A stretch of DNA of 64,000 nt, taken from assembly GCF_037392515.1 (NCBI RefSeq), contig NC_090287.1, forward strand, positions 10,523,501 through 10,587,500, given 5' to 3'. Each line of letters starts with the position of its first letter. The first letter of the stretch is position 1. Under the pieces are notes generated by a model, which saw only the letters and a program-made list of their open reading frames with translations, did not search any database and had not been told where the DNA came from. Below are positions 27,901 through 36,486 of the stretch, piece after piece. This stretch comes from Haliotis asinina (Eukaryota; Mollusca; Gastropoda; Lepetellida; Haliotidae). Made by a program: the position numbers and the translations under genes.

Positions 27901-30900
27901 TGCAAGAGTTGTTGTTGATGTTATATTGTTATGGGATATTACCAATCTCAACTCCCTTGGATCATACAACTCTTGCAGCCACTAGGCACTCCTAGTTATT
28001 GTGGCAATCATCTTCCAGTATGGTGCACTGGCTCATAGATCTCCACAAGTGGCGGCTGGATCTCATCTTTGCAGTGGCTGTCACAGTCTTCCAGCTTGTG
28101 AGTATCAGATCCTCAGTTTCAGGCAGATAGTCGTAACCTGTTTTCTCAGTATCTCAATCAAAAAGACATACAACAGACAATAGCAGTCAGTTCATGGTGA
28201 AAATAGATGTATATTTCTGTTGAGTAATATGAGTAACTCCTTTTCTTTGTTAAGCACAGAAACTTCCCCCGGTGTGACCAGAGCACCAACTACGTGGTCC
28301 GAGACTTTGCTGTGTCATTACTGAACAGTCTCCCGAATGGCTCCATCATCCTCACAAAGGGAGATCTTCCCTCTAACTCTCTCAGGTACAGCACAGTTGC
28401 AGCAGCATGGGATATTGTTACAATGCAGTGAAAGATATTCATCGTACAGGGACTGGACTGACTGTAGTGTGGTGTTATAGCTGTTATTGTGCAGTCAAGA
28501 TATGTATTCCATGTGAATGTATGATGATGATTATTATTGTTAGCATTCTTTTGGGTAACATATACAAAATGGGTCAGACTGAGGATGGTGAATTTGATAT
28601 GAAACCTATCTTCGCATTTGACTGGTTCAGGTGTTGTTATTACTGTGTCACATGACGTTTTTCAGATACTTCCACCTGTGCGAGAACGTCCGATCAGACA
28701 TTGTGCTGTTTGATCAAGAAGTAAGTTTAGCATGTGGTTATTATTACCAGTACTCTTCCTGTGGGGACTCCAGGTGAGGATTATCTCCAGCAACCCGCAC
28801 TTATCTTAAAAGACGACATATTTTATCAGGTCCAACATGATGCTTTGATTAATTTCTTGCCATCATGACCTGATGGTGTTGGAAGTTGCTCATGATATTG
28901 GTCACTGGTTTGTCTGATCCACATTTCATTGTTTGATCATTTTTGCTCCTTGTATATTTGTTTCTTGTACTCAGGATGTGGTGTGGTAGCCAAGTGGTCA
29001 AGGTGTTCACTTGTCACAGTGAAAACTCAGGTTTGATACCCCACAGGGGGACAGTGTGTGAAGCCCATTTTGGGTGTCAGCACCATGATATTGCTGGAAT
29101 ATTGAATGGCATAAAACCAGGCACACTCATATATTCAGCAGAATTGTGTTTTACCATGTAGGTATTATTCATGTGATCCTCCTTGGTGGAAAATACAATG
29201 CACCTTGCAGTTTAAATACATAGAGGATATTTTGTTAATGTTGTCAAATAACATGTATATTTCATCTTGTGGTGTGACAAGGCTGATATGTATCATATCA
29301 TATTCTATTCGAAATATTCTATTTATTATATTTTCATCATTGTTTGTAAATGATCAAGTAAGTCGGAAAAGTGATATTCTACTCAGTTGAAATAACATGT
29401 TATTCTACACAGTGAAAATATCATTTCTATTCTCATCAGTATTTACAGTATTTCACTCTTAAAAATATAATGAACACCAGTATTATAGCGTTATAATGTT
29501 CAAATGGTGAGACATCTGGATATAGTAGGTGTCACAGTACATTTGGTCTACTGACATGATGAGAGATTGTAAATTGTCATGGTAAGGGTAGCATATGTTC
29601 AAAATCAGATACCTATTTCTCTGACTACTAGTACTTATGGGAGTGATTTCCTGGATGTATAAGTGCTATTTACAATTCTTTATGTGACACCAGGTGTTGA
29701 CGTACAAGTGGTCAGTGGACATGATGAGAGATGCCAGCTCAGAGCTGGTGTTCCCTGGTGACTTCATGCAGCTTAGAGACGGAATAGTGGAGGATGGAAA
29801 AACATCCTTCACCTTCAAATCTCTACTAGATGCCAACATACAGAGGTGAGTGTCTGGTTACCATGATCTCTTGCACATTGATGGTAGCACAGTATACAGA
29901 GAAATGCCCTGTGCTCCATGCTTGTTGTTGGTCAAATGTAACACGTTGTATTTTAGATTACACTTTCTTAGAAAAGTATAGATTCAAGTATGTTTTGGGG
30001 TTGCGTCCCATTTGGGATTCGAACCCACACCCTCAGAGTCAGGCACCTGATTGCAATCACTCAAAGACAGCCGCCTAACCTGCTCAGCCACCATGGCTTC
30101 CACTGAAAGAAATTTTTCTCACCTGTATCAAAAAGTATTCAGGCTGATGTCTTTTTTAATAAATTTCAGCTTTTTGATTTGTACTTCGATAAATGAAGTC
30201 TGTAGCAGATAGGAAATAATGGTGAGTTTAAAACAGGTGTATAACAACATTCACCCTCTTACCTACCCATCACATTCTACTGTTGTCAGTGACGTATGTA
30301 TTACAGAGGAGTATTTTCTCCTTTATCCTTCAGACGGCCAGTCTTTGGCTGTATCGGCGTACAGGACCATGAACCATCATGGCAGAGTGGCTATGAACTC
30401 TGGCCGTATGGTGTCTGTTCACAGTTCATACAGAAAGGAACCACCCTTGACCTTTCAACATGGATCAACAATAAAAAAAATATAGGTGTTGATTGGAAGC
30501 ACCCCCACACAGGGTAAGTGACACGGATGTTAAACAAAGGCAAGATGTTGGTGATAACTGGTGTCCTGATGTTGATTAAAAAAAACACACACAGTGACTT
30601 TTGGTTCACCTGACTGAAATGCTAGCTGCTGTTGAATTTCACAAACTTGCTTCACCAATAATGAGGGTTCATATCTGGAAGGGCCATTTTGTGGCCATTG
30701 TGCTTCAGATCAGAATGACATCTTTTTCATTTGAAGTTTGGTTCAGTGTGTATTTTTTGCAGTATTTCAAGTTTTGTTGTTGTTAAGACCATGATGTTAA
30801 ATGAAACAAAATCAGTAGCGATGCTGTAACAGGATGTGCTGGTGTTGCAGCTTCCCTGAGACGTCGTGGGAGCATGTTGCAACAGGGGAAATATGGGCTG

Positions 30901-32424
30901 CCATGTGAGTAGACCGCTCAAGCTGCTCAGTTTATCTGGAGGCATTGTGGGGAACTCAACCTCAAGCTCAACTGTTATGACAAGTCAAACGGAACATTGC
31001 CACAACACAAAGTGCTAGGAGCCCAGACAGACACAATATGTGACACATAGCTACAACTATAATGAACTAATTAGTCTTAATGTATTAGAGATGCCTCACA
31101 AAGCCTAGCTGCTCTCCTGAATTGATGTGACTTGATGGAGACAATTGGAATTATGCATTAGGTAGAATAAGAGACAAGATGGTGATTTTTACTACAGGCA
31201 TCAGCAGTGAGAGGCAGCAGCGTTTTCCCACCAATACTTTTATTGGATAGGGAGTAGTAGGGATTGGATGGGGTGGGGAGAGTAGGGGGAGAGGGGAGAG
31301 AAGTAGGGGAGAAGAGAAGGAAGTGGGGGAGAGGGGAGAAAAGTAGGGGGAAAGGGGCTAGAGGGGAGAGAAGTAGGGGAGAGGGGAGAGAAATAGGGGG
31401 AGAGGGGACAGAAGTAGGTGGAGAGAAGTAGGGGAGAGGGTTGAGAAGTAGGGGAGAGGGGAGAGAAATAGGGGAGAGAAGTAGGGGAGAGGGGAGAGAA
31501 GTAGGGGGAAAGGGGTCAGAGGGGAGAGAAGTAGGGGAGAGGGGAGAGAAGTAGGGGAGAGGGGAGAGAAGTAGGGGGAGAGGGGAGAGAAGTAGGGGGA
31601 GACGGGAGAGAAGTAGAGGAGAGGGGAGAGAAGTAGGGGGAGAGGGGTGAGAAGTAGGGGAGAGGTTAGAGAAGTAGGGGAGAGGGGAGAGAAGTAGGGG
31701 GAGAAGGGAGAGAAATAGGGGGAGAGGGGAGAAGTGTGGGAAGGGTATGATGAGTATAATAGTGTTTGTGTGTGTTATACTTTTCACTGTTTCTTTCAGG
31801 ACAGCTAGTGCGTTCTTTCTGCTTGATAAGTCAGACAGTTACAAAGATGGCCCAGAGAAGACGGCCATGTTGTTATACTCATTTCAGGTAAGTGGAGTCT
31901 GTTGTTGAGAAGACAAATAAACTGAAACCAAACTTAGGATTAATAGAAAAATAAATATGGAACCATTATTTACACAGTGTCATTTAGAAAGTTGTCAGAT
32001 GTAACGTATGTTATGTTTGGGAATACGCTTTTTAAGTAAAGTACAGATTCTCGTACTTTTTTTAGTCTCATCCAGGATTCGAACCTACACCCTCAGAGTC
32101 AGGCACCTAATCACCAGCACACAAAGTCAGCCACCTAACCCACAACATGACATAGTATTACTATTGTTTCGTTTCCAGTTGTATCGAGAAGCTCATCGCA
32201 AGCACAAGTCTGTGCCAAGCTACTGGCACAAGAACTTTGCACTGGTTAGCGAGAGGCTCTTCCGGACTGACGTTGACCTTGACAAAACGGAGTTGCTCAA
32301 AACCAGCATTAAACAGTTCAGGCTCTACTTAAAGAAGGAACCTGATGATCCAGATAAAAACAAAATAAAAACAGCTATTGCCAGTCTGCAGAAATATTTA
32401 GATCATCTGAAATCTTCATCATAA
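18913..32424 (+). CDS. TMEM260: Transmembrane protein 260, protein O-mannosyltransferase (19 coding exons)
   Basis: Complete gene, 723 codons after splicing, matching the usual length of about 700. Exons: 18913-19010, 19798-19907, 20676-20707, 21188-21339, 21925-22105, 22986-23099, 24680-24859, 25463-25503, 26100-26183, 26956-27076, 27373-27446, 28019-28097, 28255-28385, 28666-28720, 29694-29845, 30334-30513, 30851-30904, 31800-31887, 32179-32424. All junctions are GT/AG and all phases agree. Landmarks: lysine run at residues 6-10; PGGDSGEL 65-72, likely the catalytic luminal acid loop of this GT-C/DUF2723 family; HPPGYPL 83-89; RWTWGDQ 263-269; WRANLD 357-362; multiple membrane spans; hydrophilic luminal C-terminal part. 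Known for the family: ER membrane enzymes adding O-mannose to IPT domains of plexins and MET-type receptors. Exon 13 uses a TTAAG acceptor; the nearby CACAG would break the frame. AATAAA lies at 33193 and 33529. Identity comes from recalled family motifs, not a search. Confidence 0.95.
19143..19375 (-). mobile_element. SINE-like retroposon, family B, in TMEM260 intron 1
   Basis: Carries CAGCAATGTTCCAGCTATAT, GTCTGTAAATA, CCAGACAATCCA, GATGACATGTGTCAA and GTTGCTAAAGACC, as in the other family B copies. Confidence 0.7.
19572..19617. repeat. (ACTC)n microsatellite, TMEM260 intron 1
   Basis: About eleven ACTC units with one CGCTC interruption. ACTC runs are the usual 3' end of family A SINEs here, so this may be such a tail whose body has decayed. 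Confidence 0.85.
19940..20075 (+). mobile_element. tRNA-derived SINE, family A, in TMEM260 intron 2
   Basis: Head TGCCTAGTGGTTGAAGC, B-box-like GGTTTGATTCC, then CATTTCTGGTGTC and a degenerate GCTGGAAAATTGTTTAAAG tail. It starts about 30 bp after the exon 2 donor. Confidence 0.7.
20863..21062 (+). mobile_element. SINE-like retroposon, family B, in TMEM260 intron 3
   Basis: Contains ACTGGTCTTCAG, CAACTAACAGGATTGGATGG, CAGGCTGGCTGACTTGG and ends GCTGGAATACTGCTTAGTGC then GCGTAAAAC. The orientation is opposite to most family B copies here. Confidence 0.65.
21474..21568. mobile_element. Hairpin MITE, TMEM260 intron 4
   Basis: A 37 bp left arm (21474-21510, with GTGCTAAGATAGTCGTAA) and a matching right arm (21532-21568, with TTACGACTATCTTTGCGC) flank a ~21 bp loop. 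A half copy lies at 23829-23882. Confidence 0.75.
22800..22955 (+). mobile_element. tRNA-derived SINE, family A, in TMEM260 intron 5
   Basis: Head GGTAGCCCAGTGGTTAAAAT, B-box-like GGTTTGATTCC, tail GATATTGCTGGAATGTTGCT then GCATAAAACTAAACTC. It ends about 30 bp before the exon 6 acceptor. Confidence 0.8.
23829..23882. mobile_element. Half copy of hairpin MITE, TMEM260 intron 6
   Basis: Reads TTTTCGGAGCTGTCTTAGCG then CTAAGAAAGTCGTAAGTTAA, matching one arm and the loop of the 21474-21568 element. The second arm is missing. Confidence 0.55.
24008..24142 (+). pseudogene. Fragment resembling the N-terminus of a RecQ-like helicase, TMEM260 intron 6
   Basis: An ATG-led 44-codon stretch reads [18 protein letters not shown] followed by [11 protein letters not shown]. 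This resembles the segment just before the Walker A region of RecQ-type helicase ORFs, several of which occur as repeats in mollusc genomes. The frame stops before any GxGKS motif. A second copy of the local word GTGGGGGCC lies near 24588. This is most likely a repeat-borne scrap. The family call rests on pattern memory and could be wrong. Confidence 0.25.
25118..25275 (-). mobile_element. tRNA-derived SINE, family A, in TMEM260 intron 7
   Basis: Reverse orientation: GTGAGTGAGTGAGAATGG at the left, then TTTAGCAATATTCTAGCAAC, GGCTTCACACATTG and GCTTTAACCACTAGGCTAC (complement of the A-box head). Confidence 0.8.
25829..25933. mobile_element. Hairpin MITE, TMEM260 intron 8
   Basis: Left arm TATTCTCGAAACGTTCGTAG (25829-25848) pairs with right arm CTACGAACGCTTCGAGAATA (25914-25933), with one mismatch. 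105 bp in all; non-coding. Confidence 0.75.
26405..26790. repeat. ~170 bp direct repeat, about 2.3 copies, TMEM260 intron 9
   Basis: Words such as GCCTTTCCATGGCAACAAGT, AAAACCTTTCAATATTTCTT and TTTGGTAGTTTTGGACTT recur at about 170 bp spacing. The copies differ by point changes and small indels. Confidence 0.75.
28975..29135 (+). mobile_element. tRNA-derived SINE, family A, in TMEM260 intron 14
   Basis: Head GTGGTAGCCAAGTGGTCAAG, B-box-like GGTTTGATACCCC, then GTGTGAAGCCCATTTTGGG and the GATATTGCTGGAATATTG tail. Confidence 0.75.
29935..30110 (-). mobile_element. tRNA-related SINE, family C, copy 1 (TMEM260 intron 15)
   Basis: Reads GGGATTCGAACCCACACCCT and CAGAGTCAGGCACCTGATTG, then GCCGCCTAACCTGCTCAGCC. 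The complement gives an A-box-like GGCTGAGCAGGTTAGGCGGC and a B-box GGGTTCGAATCC. Two other copies lie within 2.9 kb. Confidence 0.7.
31262..31740 (+). repeat. 480 bp polypurine tract, TMEM260 intron 17
   Basis: Nearly unbroken G/A on the + strand, built from GGGGAGAGGGGAGAGAAGTA with small length changes. It is in the sense strand, so the pre-mRNA would carry dozens of G-runs. It ends about 60 bp before the exon 18 acceptor. Confidence 0.95.
31990..32148 (-). mobile_element. tRNA-related SINE, family C, copy 2 (TMEM260 intron 18)
   Basis: Shares AGGATTCGAACCTACACCCT, CAGAGTCAGGCACCTAATC and GTCAGCCACCTAACCC with copy 1. It ends about 30 bp before the last exon. Confidence 0.65.
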
Positions 32425-33600
32425 TCAATCCATTGTGATGTCTTCAACTTCATGTCCAACTTGCATTTCAAAGATGTCATCATCCTTCATACAACCAAAA
32501 CAGTTAACCATTGTGGCAGACATCAGAACAAATATGAAGACGACCAACCCATCAGATGTCAGAACAAATCAGAGGATGACCAGCCTATCAGATTTCATCA
32601 AGGCCATAGCAAATGAATTCATTATCCCACCGGACTCTCTACCTCACATCACTGTTTTGTTCTATGGGTCTGCAGGGAAGGACAGTCACCCTATGTCACG
32701 ACTCTTTGTGTTCTGTAACGTGTTATATTTGGAACTATACTTTCTCAGTAAGTTATAGATTCTACAACTTTTATAAGGTTGATTCCTATCTGGGATTCGA
32801 ACTGTAACTCTCAGAGTCAGGCACCTAAGACTGGGATAACACTTTCTCTGTATATTTTTGCATCCTTTGTACATTACTGTATGAAAAAGTCTTGAGCAGA
32901 TTGTTTACTGCTTTTAAGTACAAAAATGCCTCTTAGAAAGATTTGGATTAAGGTAATTAGTTTACAAGTCTTCATATAGAAACCAGACAGTATTGTGAAT
33001 GTATTTCCCATTTTACACCTCTTTATATTAAATCAAACGTTTTTATTGTGTTCAGTTTTATCCTGTTCATTTTAAGTTTCATGTAAACTGAGACCTGTTC
33101 GTGACATTCATGTGCGATGTCAAATACAAGGGAAGACTGCTGTTGAATGTGTGCTTATTTGAATGTGTTCACCGAGTATGTAACACTATGTCAATAAACC
33201 TTCTGATAAAAAGTAGTACAGATCTATGTTTATATGTCACTTCTTGCTTCCTAATGAAAATGGAATTATATTTTAAACAACAGAAGATCTCTAATACATG
33301 TATGTTTCTAGTATTTAGAAATGGTTTGATTCTTTGACTAATATTTTATCTGTGTTCACTGTAAACTAGTTGCCATGACAATAGCGGACTAAGGTAGTTC
33401 TGTTTGGAATAGTGAACAAGTCAGGCAGACATAATGTTATTTTTTAAGTTATTGTACCTTACAGTCTGTCAAAATAACCTAGATGAAGAACCAAAAAACA
33501 AACAGAATGTGGATCTGAAATCTTTTGAAATAAAAGGTGTGAAAACTATTGATGCTCAAAACAGTGGTCCTGTAAATTGGCCCTATAAGCAAAAACAGTA
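32425..33600 (+). other. TMEM260 3' untranslated region and flank
   Basis: Candidate poly(A) signals AATAAA lie at 33193-33198 and 33529-33534; the second is followed closely by GGTGTG. The open frame at 32435-32758 has no motif and is taken as chance. Confidence 0.5.
32705..32832 (-). mobile_element. tRNA-related SINE, family C, copy 3 (TMEM260 3' region)
   Basis: Carries GGGATTCGAACTGTAACTCT and CAGAGTCAGGCACCTAAG. The A-box end is missing, so it is truncated. Confidence 0.6.
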
Positions 33601-33917
33601 TAATGAATGAGGACTTTTTCCTCTGTGAATACCAGTCAGTTTATTGTAGTCATGCAGTTATTGTGTTCCTGTTGTTTGTTCATTAATTTCATGCAGTAAT
33701 CATGAATGAGAGTCCCTGTCATTACATTGTAGGTGTATATTATAAGTTGTTTCCTTGTCACGAGGGGGGCATGAATTGATGCAACCTATATGTTTGTTTA
33801 TGTTCCCCGAGCCCGAAAACTAAATGATGATGATTTGGAAATTTTACGTGCGCTGCTTCTCATGCCACGTCTTGCGAACGGAATGAAAACTATGAAGCAG
33901 GTATCTACAGACCGTGC

Positions 33918-34385
33918 CATTCGGACACTTGACGTAATTTCCATAGACTTGCATGTTAATTAAGTGCAGCATGAATAATTTTCATGGATGTAAGTTTCAT
34001 AAGATCCATGACAAATTTTGAGGAATCACCTTATCGACAATCACATAATTTATGTTGAATTTTCCGTTCCTTATTTATCGAATGGTAGCAAATTGATCGA
34101 CATATGCAGATTGCGGGGAACTGTTTTAACATGGCGTCCTAATGAAACTGTGCATGGTGGAGCCATACGTAAGTTGATAAATGTGATGTCATTAGTTAAA
34201 CAGTGGTCAGAAAATTGAACTGATATTATGTGTGCAGAGATGATTTCACACTTTCACACCTAAACTCACTTCATGAAAATTATTTGTGCTACACTAAATC
34301 AGGGGTAGTTTACAACAATCTGTATATAGTCTCCCTGACTAAATTAACATGTGAGTCTACAGAAATTACGTGAAGTGTCCGAATG
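33918..34385. repeat. Long inverted repeat (fold-back), ~85 bp arms
   Basis: The left arm, about 33918-34000 (CATTCGGACACTTGACGTAA .. CATGTTAATT .. AATAATTTTCATG), matches the reverse complement of about 34260-34385 with a handful of mismatches. The right arm is interrupted by the 34299-34338 hairpin insertion. About 260 bp separates the arms. Either an old fold-back transposon or an inverted duplication; no terminal target duplication was identified. Confidence 0.75.
34299..34338 (-). mobile_element. 40 bp hairpin mini-element with 5 bp target duplication
   Basis: Ends TCAGGGG and CCCTGA are inverted. Flanked by CTAAA on both sides (34294-34298, 34339-34343). The other arm of the surrounding inverted repeat has no insert at the equivalent point, so it serves as an empty site. 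A related 44 bp element lies at 58788-58831. Confidence 0.7.
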
Positions 34386-34621
34386 CAAACAGATTTAGGG
34401 GTTTTACGTCGGCTTTTGGCTGGGCATCGAATGTAACAGGCACGGGTCTGTATATACGTACATGAGACAATATCAGAGAGAAGAGGTAACACTAATGGGC
34501 GCTTAACAAGGGAAGCCAGTAGTTGATTGATGCTGATTGTATATGGCAGCGGGCAAATAGAAGCCGAAAGATCAAGAGTAATTAGTCCTCTTGGGTACTG
34601 AAGCGGATAGGTATTGGACAA

Positions 34622-34880
34622 AGGGAGGGTGAACTTATTGAAGCCAGCACAGAAAATTGAATCAATAAGTCTCCAGTGCTAAGCAGATATGTTGAATGGG
34701 CATTGGTCATTTGCTGTTATGTAAACAATCAGTAATGTTTGTTTCTGATTGGAGACGGTGAACACATGGAAGCCGTCACAGAAAATTGAATCATCACTGT
34801 GTCTTCAGTAGTAAGTAGACCGTTCAATGGGCATGGGTGAATGCTGTTTGGTGGTATATACGGTCTGGAATGTTTATTTG
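34622..34880. repeat. ~130 bp tandem duplication
   Basis: GAAGCCAGCACAGAAAATTG and GAAGCCGTCACAGAAAATTG recur about 130 bp apart, followed in both by AATGGGCAT and GGTGAA-type words. Confidence 0.65.
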
Positions 34881-35767
34881 TAACAGCTTAAAGAAACCCT
34901 TCATCCTCATACTCGGTAAGCTGGTGTCCCCATCTTAGTATTGCTGAAATGTTGCTGGGGGTGACATAAAACCTCACTCACTCGGCCTGAACAGATGAAG
35001 AGTCATTTAAGCAGGGACACTATGACAGCCCTGCAGATTGTCCCTGATTCATGAAACTGGGTTTGTCAGCAGAATTGTTTCAAAACTAGTAGAATTGTTA
35101 AGTCTGTTTAGGCTTACGTGGAAACAGTATACACAAAAAATTCAGTGTGGTAGCTGTGACATTCTGCTCGGTAAAGACATTTATTTCAGGACTGCACATT
35201 GAGTACAGAGTAGATGTGAACTGCAAGGAGCAATGAATGGAACACGAGCGTGTCCTGTGAACTGAAACCTTGCCTCTCCTGTGTTCTGATCAACTATTTA
35301 TTTAACAAATATTGCGTCAACAGAGGTCGATATCATGGATACCTGTTGCACCTGGTAGTTGTCGGATCCGACTGTCCGGCTGAGCTATTAAAGTAGAACC
35401 ATTGGTTGCCTTAACCATCTCCTTTATTTCACCATTACAAATAGTGTCTAGGTAGGTGTCAGTTAAAGCATCAGGTATGTTATTGTTTGAATGGTCAGCG
35501 GAGTTATTAGAAAATTTCTGAAAAACGTTCACTATGAGCAACATATACATGTGAGGATATGTTTTGTATAAGATGGCGAGAGTAGCTACACATGGACACC
35601 AGCAGGGTCCCGGATCCATTAACAGTTTGCTCTAATCAGACGATCAGTTAGGACATAAATATTTCATCCGATGCCATCCATATAATACCCGACTGTCCCC
35701 AACAAGATACCAATTGCGCCACCCGATTTGGGCACTGAGTGGAAACAAGGGACATATAAGAACAGTT

Positions 35768-35935
35768 GGCTGATTATTTAACGGCACACGCAGCAATATT
35801 CCAGTTATGTGGCGGCAATCTGTAACTATTCGAGTCTGGACCAGACAATCCAGTGATCCACAGCATGAGCATCGATCTGCACAACTGGGAAGCAATGAGC
35901 CGTATCATCACGGGTTATACATGTATATGAACAGA
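35768..35935 (-). mobile_element. SINE-like retroposon, family B
   Basis: CACGCAGCAATATTCCAGTT, then GAGTCTGGACCAGACAATCC, AGCATGAGCATCGATCTG and CAACTGGGAAGC. The 5' half of the element is missing. Confidence 0.7.
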
Positions 35936-36177
35936 AGGTATAATACCAGGTTGTCTTATACCACACAATTGTTAGCAAAAACCGTGTAATCAAATCATGG
36001 TTTTACTTATCGGCATTGCTGGTAAAAGACTAGACGTAAAATATGTCTTCTTGAAGACCTCCTGCATGAGAGGCATATACTCGCTGTTTCTACTGTTTCC
36101 TAGTCGAGTTTATTTAACAGACGCTACTAGCTAAATCTCACTCAGGTTGAATATGAGGACGCTTCCTAATAAACTAA

Positions 36178-36486
36178 TTATCACTCGGGTACACAGCTTT
36201 GATTCTACTCCACGCCAAGGAGTCTGTCACCTCCCTGCCCATTGCTGTAAAAACAACACATGTTAATGATGCAAAGTCGGCTTGTACCCTTGAAAGGGAT
36301 CGTTTGTAGGGGTGTTAATACTGAGTGATTCTACAAACAACATTTCACACGGAGTAATTAGTGTTGTCGCGACACCCAGACACTGGGAATGGATTAACTC
36401 AGCTTGTTAACCTCCCTGATTGGTCACGTGATAGGGCTTGGTATAAAACACACAGTGACTGCGTTAATTCAACATTCACATTCATC
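36178..36486 (+). promoter_or_regulatory. Promoter block of small-gene copy 1
   Basis: Shared with the regions before copies 2 and 3. In order: ACTCCACGCCAAGGAGT, itself a short inverted repeat (36207-36223); inverted repeat GTTTGTAG / CTACAAAC (36302-36309, 36331-36338); inverted CCAAT box ATTGG (36419-36423); E-box CACGTG (36425-36430); TATAAAA (36442-36448). With a start site about 30 bp after TATA, the leader would be only about 15 nt. Confidence 0.75.

Noticed and set aside
31158-31787. 209-codon minus-strand frame rich in L, S and P
   Set aside because: It is only the translation of the polypurine repeat complement in TMEM260 intron 17.
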